From NCBI GenBank assembly GCA_964408085.1, contig CAYOYB010000006.1, positions 71,328 through 135,327 of the forward strand: a stretch of 64,000 nt of DNA. The letters run 5' to 3'. Positions 16,402 through 25,575 of this stretch are shown here, piece by piece. Below the pieces are notes generated by a model. The model did no database searches and had not been told where the DNA came from. It saw nothing but the letters and a program-made list of their open reading frames with translations. Each line of letters opens with the position of its first letter. Within the stretch, counting starts at the first letter, position 1. The DNA comes from CAJLIR01 sp964408085 (GTDB lineage: Bacteria; Bacillota_I; Bacilli_A; RF39; UBA660). Made by a program: the position numbers and the translations under genes.

Positions 16402-17649
16402 TTATTCACCAAAAAAGTATCCAAAAACCTTACTTAACATTGAGTCGTTTGAATTACTAGTAACACTATTACGATTAGAACTTAATTCTTCTATTTCATT
16501 TTTTTTAAACATTGTATAACTACTTCCATTTAAATTTAGCTTGCTAACAAAATAAAGAATATTGCCAATTGCAGAAGAATATTTATTATTTCTAACACCA
16601 ATTAGCTTTATATTACCAACTGTAGCATGTTTTCCAAGGACCTCTTCAACAATATAATTAAAATGTGTCATATTACTAGTTCCACCAGTTAATATTATAT
16701 AATCTAATTTCTTATTAGTCAAAGTAGATATTTCCTTTTTAACAGAATTTAAAATTTGTTCTAGTCTTGCCATTACAACTTCTGAAGCCTCATATTGATT
16801 AACTTTTCGTGTCTTTCCAGAAGTAGTCGTGACCATACAGATATCATTAGCACTAGCATTTTTTTTATGTGCTAAAGCAAACTTTTCTTTCATTTTGCAA
16901 GAATCATCTAAAGGAATTTTATAAATATAAGATAAATCATTATCAATATTTTTTCCACCATTCTGCAAAATAGAACCTTTTACAATAACACCCTTATTAA
17001 ATAGAGAAATTGTTGTTATTTCTGAACCAACATTAACAATCGAACCAACTTTCATATTCATATCGTCATTTTTTAAGGAATAGTAGTCTCCAATACCATT
17101 AATAGATACGTCATCGACTTCTATTCCTAAACTATCAAATAAATTCAAAACGGAATATAAATTTTTCTTAGGCGTCGTAACCATAATTCCCCTCATTGAT
17201 AATATCTCGCCATTTAAACCCTTAGGATCTAATATTCCCTCTTCATTATCGACAGAAAAATCAATTGGAACTGTCGTAATAATCGATTTACCTGATAAAT
17301 CATGACTTGTGATTGCACTTTCTATAACCTTATCAACATCTTTACCAACTATAATATGATCATCAGCTAAAATATTAATTGAACCTTTAACCATAAAATA
17401 CTCAGCAAAATATGATGGTACAGAAACTAGAGTATGTTCGATTTTAGCACCTAACATATCCTCTATTCTAGACACTGCTAACTTTAAAGAAGATTGAGCT
17501 TCTTCAAAATTAGTTATTAACCCTTTTTTTATTCCTCTAGATTTAACAGAAGATGCCGCTAGTAAATTCAATTTGTTCTTAATCAACTCGCATACGACTA
17601 TTTTGATTGTATCAGAACCAATATCAACACTAGTGTAAATATGTTTCAC
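16402..17649 (-). CDS. ftsA: Cell division protein FtsA
   Basis: The 415-residue actin-fold protein anchors FtsZ to the membrane. It has DIGSDTIKIVV (phosphate 1), NVGSEITTISLF (phosphate 2), LTGGTSNM (adenosine) and the C-terminal amphipathic tail SMLSKVFGYFFGE that binds the membrane. The start codon is GTG (17649), with AGGAGATGATATT upstream. It is co-transcribed with ftsZ and separated from ftsQ by a terminator. Confidence 0.96.
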   Translation of the reverse strand: MKHIYTSVDIGSDTIKIVVCELIKNKLNLLAASSVKSRGIKKGLITNFEEAQSSLKLAVSRIEDMLGAKIEHTLVSVPSYFAEYFMVKGSINILADDHIIVGKDVDKVIESAITSHDLSGKSIITTVPIDFSVDNEEGILDPKGLNGEILSMRGIMVTTPKKNLYSVLNLFDSLGIEVDDVSINGIGDYYSLKNDDMNMKVGSIVNVGSEITTISLFNKGVIVKGSILQNGGKNIDNDLSYIYKIPLDDSCKMKEKFALAHKKNASANDICMVTTTSGKTRKVNQYEASEVVMARLEQILNSVKKEISTLTNKKLDYIILTGGTSNMTHFNYIVEEVLGKHATVGNIKLIGVRNNKYSSAIGNILYFVSKLNLNGSSYTMFKKNEIEELSSNRNSVTSNSNDSMLSKVFGYFFGE

Positions 17650-17712
17650 AATATCATCTCCTATAATCTAAAATCAATTATACTATATATTTTCAAAAAA
17701 GTAAAAGAAAAA

Positions 17713-17738
17713 AATAAAAAAAGTTCTAAAAAGAACTA
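17713..17738 (-). terminator. ftsQ terminator overlapping its stop codon
   Basis: AGTTCT and AGAACT with a 4-base loop, then a T7 run on the minus strand. The TAG stop of ftsQ (17738-17736) sits inside the stem. Confidence 0.7.
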
Positions 17739-18434
17739 TTTTTCTATAATTTCAAAATAATTTCCTGAATCCAAATACACGATTCCCTTTTTATTTCCAA
17801 AGTTTTTAATAATTTCAATATACTTATTTAAATTAGAAAATTTATATAAATTAATATATACATAATTTCCATCTTTCATATACAATAAGAATCTTTCATC
17901 ATCATAATCACTAGGGTCATATTTAATTTCTGAGATACGCTCTAATATATTATTATCTAATAAACCCATTTTTTCGACAAAATCCTGATATTTTAAATTT
18001 GGAATATAATTTATTACAGTTGGAACATCAAAAGTTTTGTCGACTTTAGAGCCATCTAATAAAATTGTTTTATTATCAGTTTTATAAAAAAATAATGGAT
18101 AATTTTCTTCAACAGTAATATATACTTGTGTTAAATATTTTTTTGTAACTTTAGCACTCTTAATATATATATTATTTTCTAAATTCTTTTTTATTTTAGA
18201 ACTAGAAAAATTTAATGTTTTAGGATAATCAGAAATAGAAGCAATATCAATAATCTCTTGTTCTTTAAGTATATTGTAATCACCATCTACATATATATTT
18301 GTTATTTTTAGATTAATAAAAAAAACTAATGATAATATAATTACTACTAAAATTAAAAGAAGTATAAACACACGCGTATATTTAATTTTTACTTTCTTTT
18401 TAGGTTTTGTTCTTTTTAATGTCTTTTTTGTCAT
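17736..18434 (-). CDS. ftsQ: Cell division protein FtsQ/DivIB
   Basis: The 232-residue bitopic protein has a basic cytoplasmic tail (TKKTLKRTKPKKKVKIKY), one membrane helix (about 27-46), then a POTRA domain (IYVDGDYNILKEQEIIDIAS) and the FtsQ beta domain (VTVEENYPLFFYKTDNKTILLDG style). It belongs to the divisome subcomplex with FtsL and FtsB. It sits between murB and ftsA as in B. subtilis. GGGGTGATATC lies before the ATG. Confidence 0.88.
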   Translation of the reverse strand: MTKKTLKRTKPKKKVKIKYTRVFILLLILVVIILSLVFFINLKITNIYVDGDYNILKEQEIIDIASISDYPKTLNFSSSKIKKNLENNIYIKSAKVTKKYLTQVYITVEENYPLFFYKTDNKTILLDGSKVDKTFDVPTVINYIPNLKYQDFVEKMGLLDNNILERISEIKYDPSDYDDERFLLYMKDGNYVYINLYKFSNLNKYIEIIKNFGNKKGIVYLDSGNYFEIIEK

Positions 18435-18565
18435 GATATCACCCCTAATATTCTATAATAAGTTTATCATAAAAATAAATTTTAGGCACTATTTTTATCA
18501 TATTTACTTAAATTTAAGTTTAGAATATTCAGTTATTTTACACAAATTTAAAATTTTATATTCAA

Positions 18566-18600
18566 AAAAAATAATCCATATAAATTCTATGGACTATTTT
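18566..18600 (-). terminator. murB terminator
   Basis: On the minus strand TAGTCCATA and TATGGATTA (one wobble pair) enclose a 7-base loop and are followed by a T8 run, just past the murB stop. Confidence 0.75.
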
Positions 18601-18607
18601 TACCAAA

Positions 18608-19501
18608 TTATTCAACAAATTCTTGCTCTATTTTTAAATCAATACCATATTTTTCATATACTTTCATCTTTGTTTCAACAATTAATTTTTTTATATCATC
18701 ACCACTAGCATTGTCATAATTAACAATAAAATTGGCATGTTTTTCACTTATAATTGCTCCACCTATTTTATACCCTTTTAATCCTAAATCTTCAATTAAT
18801 TTTCCAGCATAAATATCACTACTAGGATTTCTAAATACGCTTCCAGCCGAAGGATATTCTAATGGTTGACTATTAATTCGACGATTTTTTCTATCTTCAA
18901 TTAAAGCTAAAATTTCTTCACTATTTCCATAGTCTAACTTAAAAGTAGCATCTAAACAAACAAAATTATTTTTTTCTTGCAAATAAGAGTGACGATATGA
19001 AAAATTGAAATCAGAATTGTCTAATTTTTTTATTTCTAAATTATCAGTTAAAATTGTAGCATTAACTAAAATTTTACTTATATCGCTATTATAGGCTCCA
19101 GCATTCATATAAACTGCTCCACCAACAGTTGCAGGAATTCCTGTTGCAAATTCCATTCCTGTAAGACCAAGTCTTGATACACGATAAGCTAATTTCATTA
19201 AATTAACCCCACTACCAGCTTTAATTATATTATCATTTATTTCAATATTATTAAGATTTTTTAAATTTATCAAAATCATATCATAATATTTATCAGAAAA
19301 AACTAAATTAGAACCATTGCCAATAATTTTTATTCTTATGTTATTATCTTTAGCAAAAGCAATAATTCTTTTTAATTCCTCAATATTATTAGGAAGCACT
19401 AATGCTAAAGCACTACCTCCAACATTATAAGTATTATATTTTTTTAAAGATACATCATAGACAATTTCTCCACAATTTAATTGTTTTAATTGTTCTTTCA
19501 T
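18608..19501 (-). CDS. murB: UDP-N-acetylenolpyruvoylglucosamine reductase MurB
   Basis: The 297-residue FAD enzyme makes UDP-MurNAc for peptidoglycan. Visible are NTYNVGGSALALVLP, the FAD-binding GNGSNLVFSD, ATGIPATVGGAVYMNAGAY, the catalytic YRHSYLQ and PSAGSVFRNP with its Ser proton donor, and HANFIVN near the end. This is a type IIb, short MurB. It starts one base after the murG stop, so the two are translationally linked. Confidence 0.96.
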   Translation of the reverse strand: MKEQLKQLNCGEIVYDVSLKKYNTYNVGGSALALVLPNNIEELKRIIAFAKDNNIRIKIIGNGSNLVFSDKYYDMILINLKNLNNIEINDNIIKAGSGVNLMKLAYRVSRLGLTGMEFATGIPATVGGAVYMNAGAYNSDISKILVNATILTDNLEIKKLDNSDFNFSYRHSYLQEKNNFVCLDATFKLDYGNSEEILALIEDRKNRRINSQPLEYPSAGSVFRNPSSDIYAGKLIEDLGLKGYKIGGAIISEKHANFIVNYDNASGDDIKKLIVETKMKVYEKYGIDLKIEQEFVE

Positions 19502-19502
19502 A

Positions 19503-20585
19503 CTATTTCCTATCTACCATTTCTTTTAAAATGTTATATATTTTCCCAGCACTATTTGGTATATATAATTCTTTTAAATTATTTTTCATTTCTTGTAATT
19601 TTTTAGAATCATTAATCAATTCATCGATTTTTCTAACCAATATATCACCTTTTAAATCTTTTTCTTCTAATAAAATAGCTGCATTTCTATTTGTTAAATC
19701 TAAAGCATTTTTATATTGATGATTATTAGCTACATAAGGACTTGGCACCAAAATTGATGGTATTCCTAAAGCAATAATCTCGCTTAAAGTTGAAGCTCCA
19801 CATCTACTGACAATTAAATCAGCTCTTTTTAAAATTCTCGCTTGATTATCTACATAAGGCACAACTTTAACATTTTTAGGGAATTCATTATTTTTAACTA
19901 ATTCAAAAGATGCTTTACCAGTTACAAATAAAACTTCATAAGGTTTATTATTAAACATATATATTGATTTAACTAAAAATTCTGTCATTTTTTCACTACC
20001 TAGTGACCCCATAACAATATATACTAATTTTTTATCTTCTGTTAAACCAAACTCTGATTTTTTAGCCTCTTCGCTATTTATTGCGCTTTCACTACATGGA
20101 TTACCTGTAAAAACAGCTTTACAGCTTGGAAAAGCAGCTAATGTTGATTTAAATGATACACCTATTTTGGTACAACCCTTACTTAAAAATTTATTACATT
20201 TTCCTGGAAGACTATTTTGTTCATGAATAAATGTTTTATAGCCTAATTTTTGAGCAGCATAAACAACAGGACCTGTTACATAACCACCTACACCAATTAC
20301 AATATCAGGATTAAATTTTTTTATTATATCTTTACACTTTTTATAACTATTTAAAAAACTTTTAACAGTTTTAATATTTTTAAATGGATTTTTACCTTGA
20401 AAACCATATATTTCAATACTTTTAAAAGGTATATTATTAGCTGGAACAATATCTTTTTCCATTCTGTTATGTGTACCAATATATAAAATTGAACTATCAG
20501 GTTCCATTTTTTTAATACGATTAATAATAGCTAAAGCAGGATAAATATGTCCCCCTGTTCCTCCAGCACTTACAATTACTTTCAT
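19503..20585 (-). CDS. murG: MurG lipid II synthase
   Basis: The 360-residue GT-B glycosyltransferase adds GlcNAc to lipid I at the inner face of the membrane. It has the N-terminal GGTGGHIYPALAI loop, HEQNSLPGKCN, the GSLGS phosphate loop and the UDP-binding RCGASTLSEIIALGIPSILVP. GGTGATTAG lies before the ATG. It heads the dcw-type cluster here and is divergent from the orphan gene at 20709. Confidence 0.97.
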   Translation of the reverse strand: MKVIVSAGGTGGHIYPALAIINRIKKMEPDSSILYIGTHNRMEKDIVPANNIPFKSIEIYGFQGKNPFKNIKTVKSFLNSYKKCKDIIKKFNPDIVIGVGGYVTGPVVYAAQKLGYKTFIHEQNSLPGKCNKFLSKGCTKIGVSFKSTLAAFPSCKAVFTGNPCSESAINSEEAKKSEFGLTEDKKLVYIVMGSLGSEKMTEFLVKSIYMFNNKPYEVLFVTGKASFELVKNNEFPKNVKVVPYVDNQARILKRADLIVSRCGASTLSEIIALGIPSILVPSPYVANNHQYKNALDLTNRNAAILLEEKDLKGDILVRKIDELINDSKKLQEMKNNLKELYIPNSAGKIYNILKEMVDRK

Positions 20586-20649
20586 CTAATCACCTACTAC
20601 TATAAGTATACCACACATCTTATTATTTTAGAATAAACAATGTAATTAT

Positions 20650-20677
20650 TTGACAAAAATTAAATTTATTATATAAT
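20650..20677 (+). promoter_or_regulatory. Sigma-A promoter of the first twin orphan gene
   Basis: TTGACA (20650-20655), a 16-bp spacer and TATAAT (20672-20677). The region is nearly the same as the promoter at 21684-21711. Confidence 0.8.
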
Positions 20678-20708
20678 AAAGAATATATTAAAAAGGAGGA
20701 AAAATAAA

Positions 20709-21536
20709 ATGTCTAAAACAGAAAATAATATAGAAAACGACTCAGCCTATGCAAAATCACTAAAACGCCTATTAAAATCATCTACAAGCTATCGTAGTGA
20801 ATTAGGTGACACAATAAATAATGAAGAACAAGCTAGAGATAATTTTAATAAACTTCCAATTACGACTATAAAGCAAGAAATATTAATTATGATAATATTG
20901 CATATAATAAAAATTCCAATATTAATTTCAATAAAAGCATTCCTAGTACAAAATTTAGCAATACTTTCTACAATAATCGTAGCAGCTCCTATATTAAGTA
21001 TACCTATTTCTTCAATTCTACAAAGGAAATGTACTAAAAAAATTTCTATAATAACCCAACAATTTGATGCTATAAATACAATTTATGAATATTTAAGAAG
21101 TGAACTAAAAATTTCAAAAGAACATGATAACCTTTTATCAAATGATCAAATATTAGAAAAAGAACGAATTCATAATAATGATATAAATTACATTTTACAA
21201 AATAGTTATGTTCAAGATATAAACAATAAATATTCAGAAGAATATCGCAAAAATAAAATTATAATTGATTCACTAAAAAATTTAGATGATAACCAAAAAA
21301 AAGAATACTTAGATAGAATATATCAACAAATGAGAAATGATTTTACTAAAACAACTATCGATATTAATGAATTAGCATTACCTAATGAAAGTAGTATCAG
21401 ATTAGAATTACCTAGTACAAATACAGACGATGACAAACTACCACTATTTCCTTCTGGCGATGTAGGTATATTTGAAAATATAACATATTTAGATGATAAA
21501 AATGATAAAAAGTTTCAAAAGAGATATCCAAATTAA
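20709..21536 (+). CDS. Orphan membrane protein (275 aa)
   Basis: The polar N-terminus contains YAKSLKRLLKSS, then two hydrophobic helices (about residues 57-75 and 80-101), then a long charged helical part with coiled-coil character and a polar C-terminus. AAGGAGG lies upstream. Layout and promoter match the next gene (YSESLSELIKIS at the N-terminus), so the two look like distant paralogues. No family or function is recognised. Confidence 0.6.
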   Translation: MSKTENNIENDSAYAKSLKRLLKSSTSYRSELGDTINNEEQARDNFNKLPITTIKQEILIMIILHIIKIPILISIKAFLVQNLAILSTIIVAAPILSIPISSILQRKCTKKISIITQQFDAINTIYEYLRSELKISKEHDNLLSNDQILEKERIHNNDINYILQNSYVQDINNKYSEEYRKNKIIIDSLKNLDDNQKKEYLDRIYQQMRNDFTKTTIDINELALPNESSIRLELPSTNTDDDKLPLFPSGDVGIFENITYLDDKNDKKFQKRYPN

Positions 21537-21548
21537 GATTTAAATTAT

Positions 21549-21586
21549 AAGAACTATTGAATTTTTAATTTTAAATAGTTCTTTTT
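21549..21586 (+). terminator. Terminator of the 275-aa orphan gene
   Basis: AAGAACTATT and AATAGTTCTT (10 bp) with a 15-base loop, followed by T5. Confidence 0.8.
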
Positions 21587-21683
21587 CTAGGAAAAAATTG
21601 ATAATATATCAACTTATTTTCTAAGTTTTTAAAAATAAATTTAACTATTCTACTACTAAAAATATACTAAACATTATAATTAT

Positions 21684-21711
21684 TTGACAAAAATAAAATT
21701 TGTTGTATAAT
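21684..21711 (+). promoter_or_regulatory. Sigma-A promoter of the second twin orphan gene
   Basis: TTGACA (21684-21689), a 16-bp spacer and TATAAT (21706-21711). It is nearly the same as the promoter at 20650-20677, including the flanking ATTAT and AAA. Confidence 0.8.
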
Positions 21712-21739
21712 AAACCATGTTAAAAAGGGGGAAATATAA

Positions 21740-22345
21740 ATGAATAATGAGCAAAGGAAAAAAACACCATATTCAGAATCACTATCAGAACTAATAAAAA
21801 TTAGTAACGATTTTTTAAAAACGAGCAATAAAAAAATCAAAATGATAAAAATTAGAAATATCATAATTATATGTACTACATTAGTTTTAACATTCACTGT
21901 ATTAAAAACAATCATACCATTATCGCTTATCACTAGTTGTTTAATTGATGGATTTGAAATCTATAAATCAAAAAAACAAGTTAATAATATTCAAAAACGA
22001 AAAAAAGCAATTGAAAAAATTAATGACTTTTTTAATTTAGAAGCAGAATTAATTAAAAATAATTGCGCAAGTAAAAGTATTATGGGAAATTTTTTCAAAC
22101 GAATGGAATATTCAAAAGACCTATATACTTGCTTTCAAACAGAAGATTCTATGTTTTTAAAAGATATCACAAAAAAATATACTAAAAACATTGAAAGTGA
22201 TTTAACTATACTTAATAATGGAAATAAACAAACGAATGTTAAACCAATTTCCACAACTACAAATAATTCAGTAAATAATATAGTATATTTACCAAATAAT
22301 AAGGAACCTATTAATGGATATTCATATGTCAAAAAAATTGGTTAA
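21740..22345 (+). CDS. Orphan membrane protein (201 aa)
   Basis: The polar N-terminus (TPYSESLSELIKIS) is followed by two hydrophobic segments (about residues 39-57 and 58-75, with a short break), a basic helical stretch and an Asn/Thr-rich C-terminus. AAGGGGGA lies before the ATG. It has the same layout as the gene at 20709. The function is unknown. Confidence 0.6.
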   Translation: MNNEQRKKTPYSESLSELIKISNDFLKTSNKKIKMIKIRNIIIICTTLVLTFTVLKTIIPLSLITSCLIDGFEIYKSKKQVNNIQKRKKAIEKINDFFNLEAELIKNNCASKSIMGNFFKRMEYSKDLYTCFQTEDSMFLKDITKKYTKNIESDLTILNNGNKQTNVKPISTTTNNSVNNIVYLPNNKEPINGYSYVKKIG

Positions 22346-22350
22346 AATAA

Positions 22351-22391
22351 AAAGAATCATTAGATTATAAAATCTCTAACGATTCTTTTTT
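22351..22391. terminator. Bidirectional terminator between convergent genes
   Basis: AAAAAGAATC and GATTCTTTTT pair around an inner TTAGA/TCT-TAA stem. The T and A runs on both sides let it serve both the orphan gene at 21740 and the DUF368 gene. Confidence 0.75.
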
Positions 22392-23235
22392 ATTTATCGC
22401 CTAATTTATAAGCAATACCAAATCCTAAAATAAATAAAATAATACCAATTATTAAAGAAGGAATAGAAAATACAAAACTAGAATTAATAATCAGATTTTG
22501 ATAAATAATTGCGATTATTGACGCAAATATAAATCCTAACACCCCATAATAAGTTTTAACTTCATAATTTTTAAATAAAAACTCTAATAACTTAGCTATT
22601 AATAAAATACCGATTATTACCCCTATTCCAAATGGAATTAAAATCATTAAATTATTAGTTAAATTTGAAAAATCAGTAATATCTTTAATAACATCTAAAA
22701 TTGGTTTATAATAACCAATTGTCATTAAAACCGCTGAACCACTAACACCAGGTATAACCATAGTTGCAGAAGCTACAATTCCAACAACAAAAAGCAATAA
22801 ATAATCAACAATACTCATATTTTCAAAACTAACGACATTTTCACCATTTAGAAATAATAATAAAATTATAAGACTAAATGTTATAAGAAAAATAATTATA
22901 TTAGAAATTTTTAATCTATTACCACTTACCTTATTTACAAGCATTGGAATACCACCTAATATAGCTCCTATAAAAAATAAAATTGTTGGCAAAACGTAAT
23001 TTTCCAATGAAAAACTAATTGCGTGACTTAATGTTATGATTGAAAGTACCGCTCCTATAACAATAGGAATTAAAAATTTAATATTTTCCTTTAAATTCTT
23101 AAAAATATGACTAATACAACCAATTAACTGTTCATAAATTCCTAAAGTAATTGCTAATGTACCACCACTAACACCTGGTATTATATTTGCGAGTCCAATA
23201 AAAAATCCTTTAATAACCAAAATTATACTCTTCAT
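22390..23235 (-). CDS. DUF368 undecaprenyl-phosphate translocase-like protein
   Basis: The 281-residue polytopic protein has two repeats of the DUF368 signature: GLANIIPGVSGGTLAITLGIY near the N-terminus and ATMVIPGVSGSAVLMTIGYY in the middle, each in a membrane hairpin. Members of this family (PopT) have been shown to recycle undecaprenyl phosphate across the membrane for wall synthesis. AGAGGTTTTTT precedes the ATG. It lies near ylmC and a lipid-linked glycosyltransferase, in keeping with an envelope role. Confidence 0.88.
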   Translation of the reverse strand: MKSIILVIKGFFIGLANIIPGVSGGTLAITLGIYEQLIGCISHIFKNLKENIKFLIPIVIGAVLSIITLSHAISFSLENYVLPTILFFIGAILGGIPMLVNKVSGNRLKISNIIIFLITFSLIILLLFLNGENVVSFENMSIVDYLLLFVVGIVASATMVIPGVSGSAVLMTIGYYKPILDVIKDITDFSNLTNNLMILIPFGIGVIIGILLIAKLLEFLFKNYEVKTYYGVLGFIFASIIAIIYQNLIINSSFVFSIPSLIIGIILFILGFGIAYKLGDK

Positions 23236-23395
23236 AAAAAACCTCTTTCTAACCTAATACAAATTATAACAAAATATAATACTAATGTAAATATTAACAT
23301 AAATTACTAAAACTGGATATAAAAATGTTATTTATGGCTAGCAAAATAGATTGGCAATATATTTGTAATCCATAATTAGAATAAATATAATAATT

Positions 23396-23626
23396 CTAAA
23401 GCTTAATTGTGACTAAAATTACATCTTCACCTATTTTTTCAATTTGTTCCCATTTAATAGTTAGCTCATTCTTATTAGAAAACATTGATACAAAAAATTT
23501 AGATTTTTCAACAATTAAACCAGTCATTTTTCCACTGCTTTCAATTTCTATATCAATAATATTTCCAACTTTTTTTCCATCAATCATATTAATAACATCT
23601 TTATTTTGCAATTCTGATAAGCGCAT
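23396..23626 (-). CDS. ylmC: YlmC/YmxH-family PRC-barrel sporulation protein
   Basis: The 76-residue PRC-barrel begins MRLSELQNKDVINMIDGKKV and continues GNIIDIEIESSGKMTGLIVE, the standard YlmC/YmxH pattern. In B. subtilis ylmC lies just downstream of spoIIGA-sigE-sigG. Here it lies downstream of sigG on the same strand, one gene apart, so the synteny is partly kept. The start at 23626 has GGTGG upstream. The precise role in sporulation is not known. Confidence 0.85.
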   Translation of the reverse strand: MRLSELQNKDVINMIDGKKVGNIIDIEIESSGKMTGLIVEKSKFFVSMFSNKNELTIKWEQIEKIGEDVILVTIKL

Positions 23627-23669
23627 AATACCACCTAAATTATTATATTTTATAATATCAATCAATATG

Positions 23670-23707
23670 AAAAAAGAAATCAAATTCTATTTTGATTTCT
23701 TTTTTTT
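23670..23707 (-). terminator. Terminator of the GtrB-like gene
   Basis: AAAAAAGAAATCAAA pairs with TTTGATTTCTTTTTT. The stop codon of the glycosyltransferase lies in the hairpin, and its Lys-rich end (KKKKSK) is encoded by the stem. Confidence 0.75.
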
Positions 23708-24652
23708 ATCTTCTAAATAATCTTCGATGATATATCTTGGTCTAGCTTTAGTTTCTAAATAAATTTTTCCAATATATTCCCCTATTATTCCTATAGATAA
23801 AAGTTGTAAACCACCAATTGCCCAAACTGAAGTCATAACTGATGACCAACCAATAATTGTTTGACCTGAAAAATGTCTAACTAAAGTATATATAAGCATA
23901 ATAAGACTAATAAGAAAAATTATAAAACCTAATAATACTATAAATCTAATTGGTTTTATCGTAAAGGATGTAATTCCATCCAGAGCAAAACTAATCATCT
24001 TTTTTAAAGAATACTTTGTTTTACCAGCAAACCTATTTTGTCTATCATAATAGACAATTGAATATTTATAGCCAATTAATGGTACAATACCTCTTAAAAA
24101 TAAATTAACTTCTTTAAATTTTTCAAGTTCTAAAATAGCTCTTTTACTCATAAGTCGATAATCAGCATGATTATAAATAATTTCTATACCTAATAAACGC
24201 ATTAATTTATATAACATAAGAGCACTATTACGTTTAAAAAAAGTATCTTTTTTTCTAGAACTTCTAACTCCATAAACAATATCATTACCTTTTTTATATT
24301 CTTCTATAAATTTATCTATAACATTAATATCATCTTGCAAATCACAATCCATAGTTATAACAAAATCAGCATCATTTTTAACTGTCATTAAACCTGCTAA
24401 TAAAGCATTCTGGTGTCCTCTATTTCGTGATAAATTAATACCTGTAAACAATTTATCGTTTTTATGAAAATCTAAAATTAAATTCCATGTATTATCTATA
24501 GAACCATCATTTACAAATACTACTTTAGAGTGTGTTGAAATAATTCTTTTTTTGATTAAATCAGACATTTTTGCCTTTAATCTATTTTTAGTTTCAACTA
24601 ATACTTCTTCTTCATTATAACAAGGAATAACTAAATACAATTTTTCCATCAT
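23687..24652 (-). CDS. GtrB/DPM1-like family 2 glycosyltransferase
   Basis: The 321-residue protein has a GT-A catalytic domain (VIPCYNEEEVL, VNDGSIDNTW, the metal-binding MDCDLQDD) and two C-terminal membrane helices (about 230-255 and 265-290). This is the layout of enzymes that load a sugar onto undecaprenyl phosphate. The sugar cannot be told. Either of two adjacent ATG codons (24652 or 24649) may be the start. It lies between sigG and ylmC. Confidence 0.88.
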   Translation of the reverse strand: MMEKLYLVIPCYNEEEVLVETKNRLKAKMSDLIKKRIISTHSKVVFVNDGSIDNTWNLILDFHKNDKLFTGINLSRNRGHQNALLAGLMTVKNDADFVITMDCDLQDDINVIDKFIEEYKKGNDIVYGVRSSRKKDTFFKRNSALMLYKLMRLLGIEIIYNHADYRLMSKRAILELEKFKEVNLFLRGIVPLIGYKYSIVYYDRQNRFAGKTKYSLKKMISFALDGITSFTIKPIRFIVLLGFIIFLISLIMLIYTLVRHFSGQTIIGWSSVMTSVWAIGGLQLLSIGIIGEYIGKIYLETKARPRYIIEDYLEDKKKKSK

Positions 24653-24707
24653 AATCGCCCACTAACTCTACATAGATTATAACATTTAAAGACTAAAAAG
24701 TAAATTT

Positions 24708-25484
24708 TTAAGAAATCATTCTTTTTAAATTACTTAGACCACTTTTTTCTAAACGCGATATTTGGGCTTGTGATATTCCTAATTCATCAGATAACTCCAT
24801 TTGTGTTTTACCAATAATATATCTTTGCGTTAAAATATATTTTTCTTTATCTTTCAAACTTTTAATAGCTGAATTTAAAGATATTTTAATATCTTTATCA
24901 TAGTATTCATCAGTTTTATCTGATAACTGATCAGCTAAATAAATCGTATCACCACCATCATTATAAATAGGTTCAAACATACTTATTGTATCTTTCATAG
25001 AATCAAGAGCATTACTAACATCAAAAAGAGGTAAATTAAGTCTTTTGGCAATCAAATCTACTGTTGGTTCTCGACCTAATTCATTTGTTAATTGTTCTTT
25101 TTCTTTTAAGGCTTTATAAGCTATATCTTTAATACTACGCGCAATTCTAACACTATTATTATCACGTAAATAACGTTTTACTTCACCTAAAATCATTGGT
25201 ACTGCATAGGTTGAAAATTTTACTTCATGGGATAAATCAAAATTATCAATTGCTTTAATTAAACCCACACAACCAACTTGAAATAAATCATCCATATTAT
25301 CAGTTCGATTATTATACTTTTTTAGAATTGATAATACTAATTTTAAATTACCATTAATTAATTCTTCTTTAGCTAATAAATCACCATTCTGATATTTTTT
25401 AAATAATTCAACCATTTCTTGATTACTTAAAACTTTAATATTTGCAGTATTCACGCCACATATTTCTACTTTATGACGTGCCAT
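24708..25484 (-). CDS. sigG: Forespore sporulation sigma factor G
   Basis: The 258-residue protein has the sigma G N-terminus (MARHKVEICGVNTANIKVLS), region 2 (FQVGCVGLIKAIDNFDLS, VKFSTYAVPMILGEVKRYLRD), region 3 and region 4 with GISQAQISRLEKSGL. Sigma G controls late forespore genes. AAGGAGAAATTT precedes the ATG. In B. subtilis sigG follows sigE directly; here it lies about 10 kb away with ylmC, pointing to a rearrangement. Confidence 0.96.
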   Translation of the reverse strand: MARHKVEICGVNTANIKVLSNQEMVELFKKYQNGDLLAKEELINGNLKLVLSILKKYNNRTDNMDDLFQVGCVGLIKAIDNFDLSHEVKFSTYAVPMILGEVKRYLRDNNSVRIARSIKDIAYKALKEKEQLTNELGREPTVDLIAKRLNLPLFDVSNALDSMKDTISMFEPIYNDGGDTIYLADQLSDKTDEYYDKDIKISLNSAIKSLKDKEKYILTQRYIIGKTQMELSDELGISQAQISRLEKSGLSNLKRMIS

Positions 25485-25533
25485 AAATTTCTCCTTTCAA
25501 ATTTATGTTGACTAGATATACAGATTTTTAAAC

Positions 25534-25560
25534 AAAAAAACTAAGAATTTTTCTTAGTTT
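25534..25560 (-). terminator. Terminator upstream of sigG
   Basis: CTAAGAA and TTCTTAG enclose a 3-base loop and are followed by T7 on the minus strand. It ends the DUF4236/Tim44-like transcript so that sigG is expressed alone. Confidence 0.8.
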
Positions 25561-25575
25561 TAACTATATTTAAAT

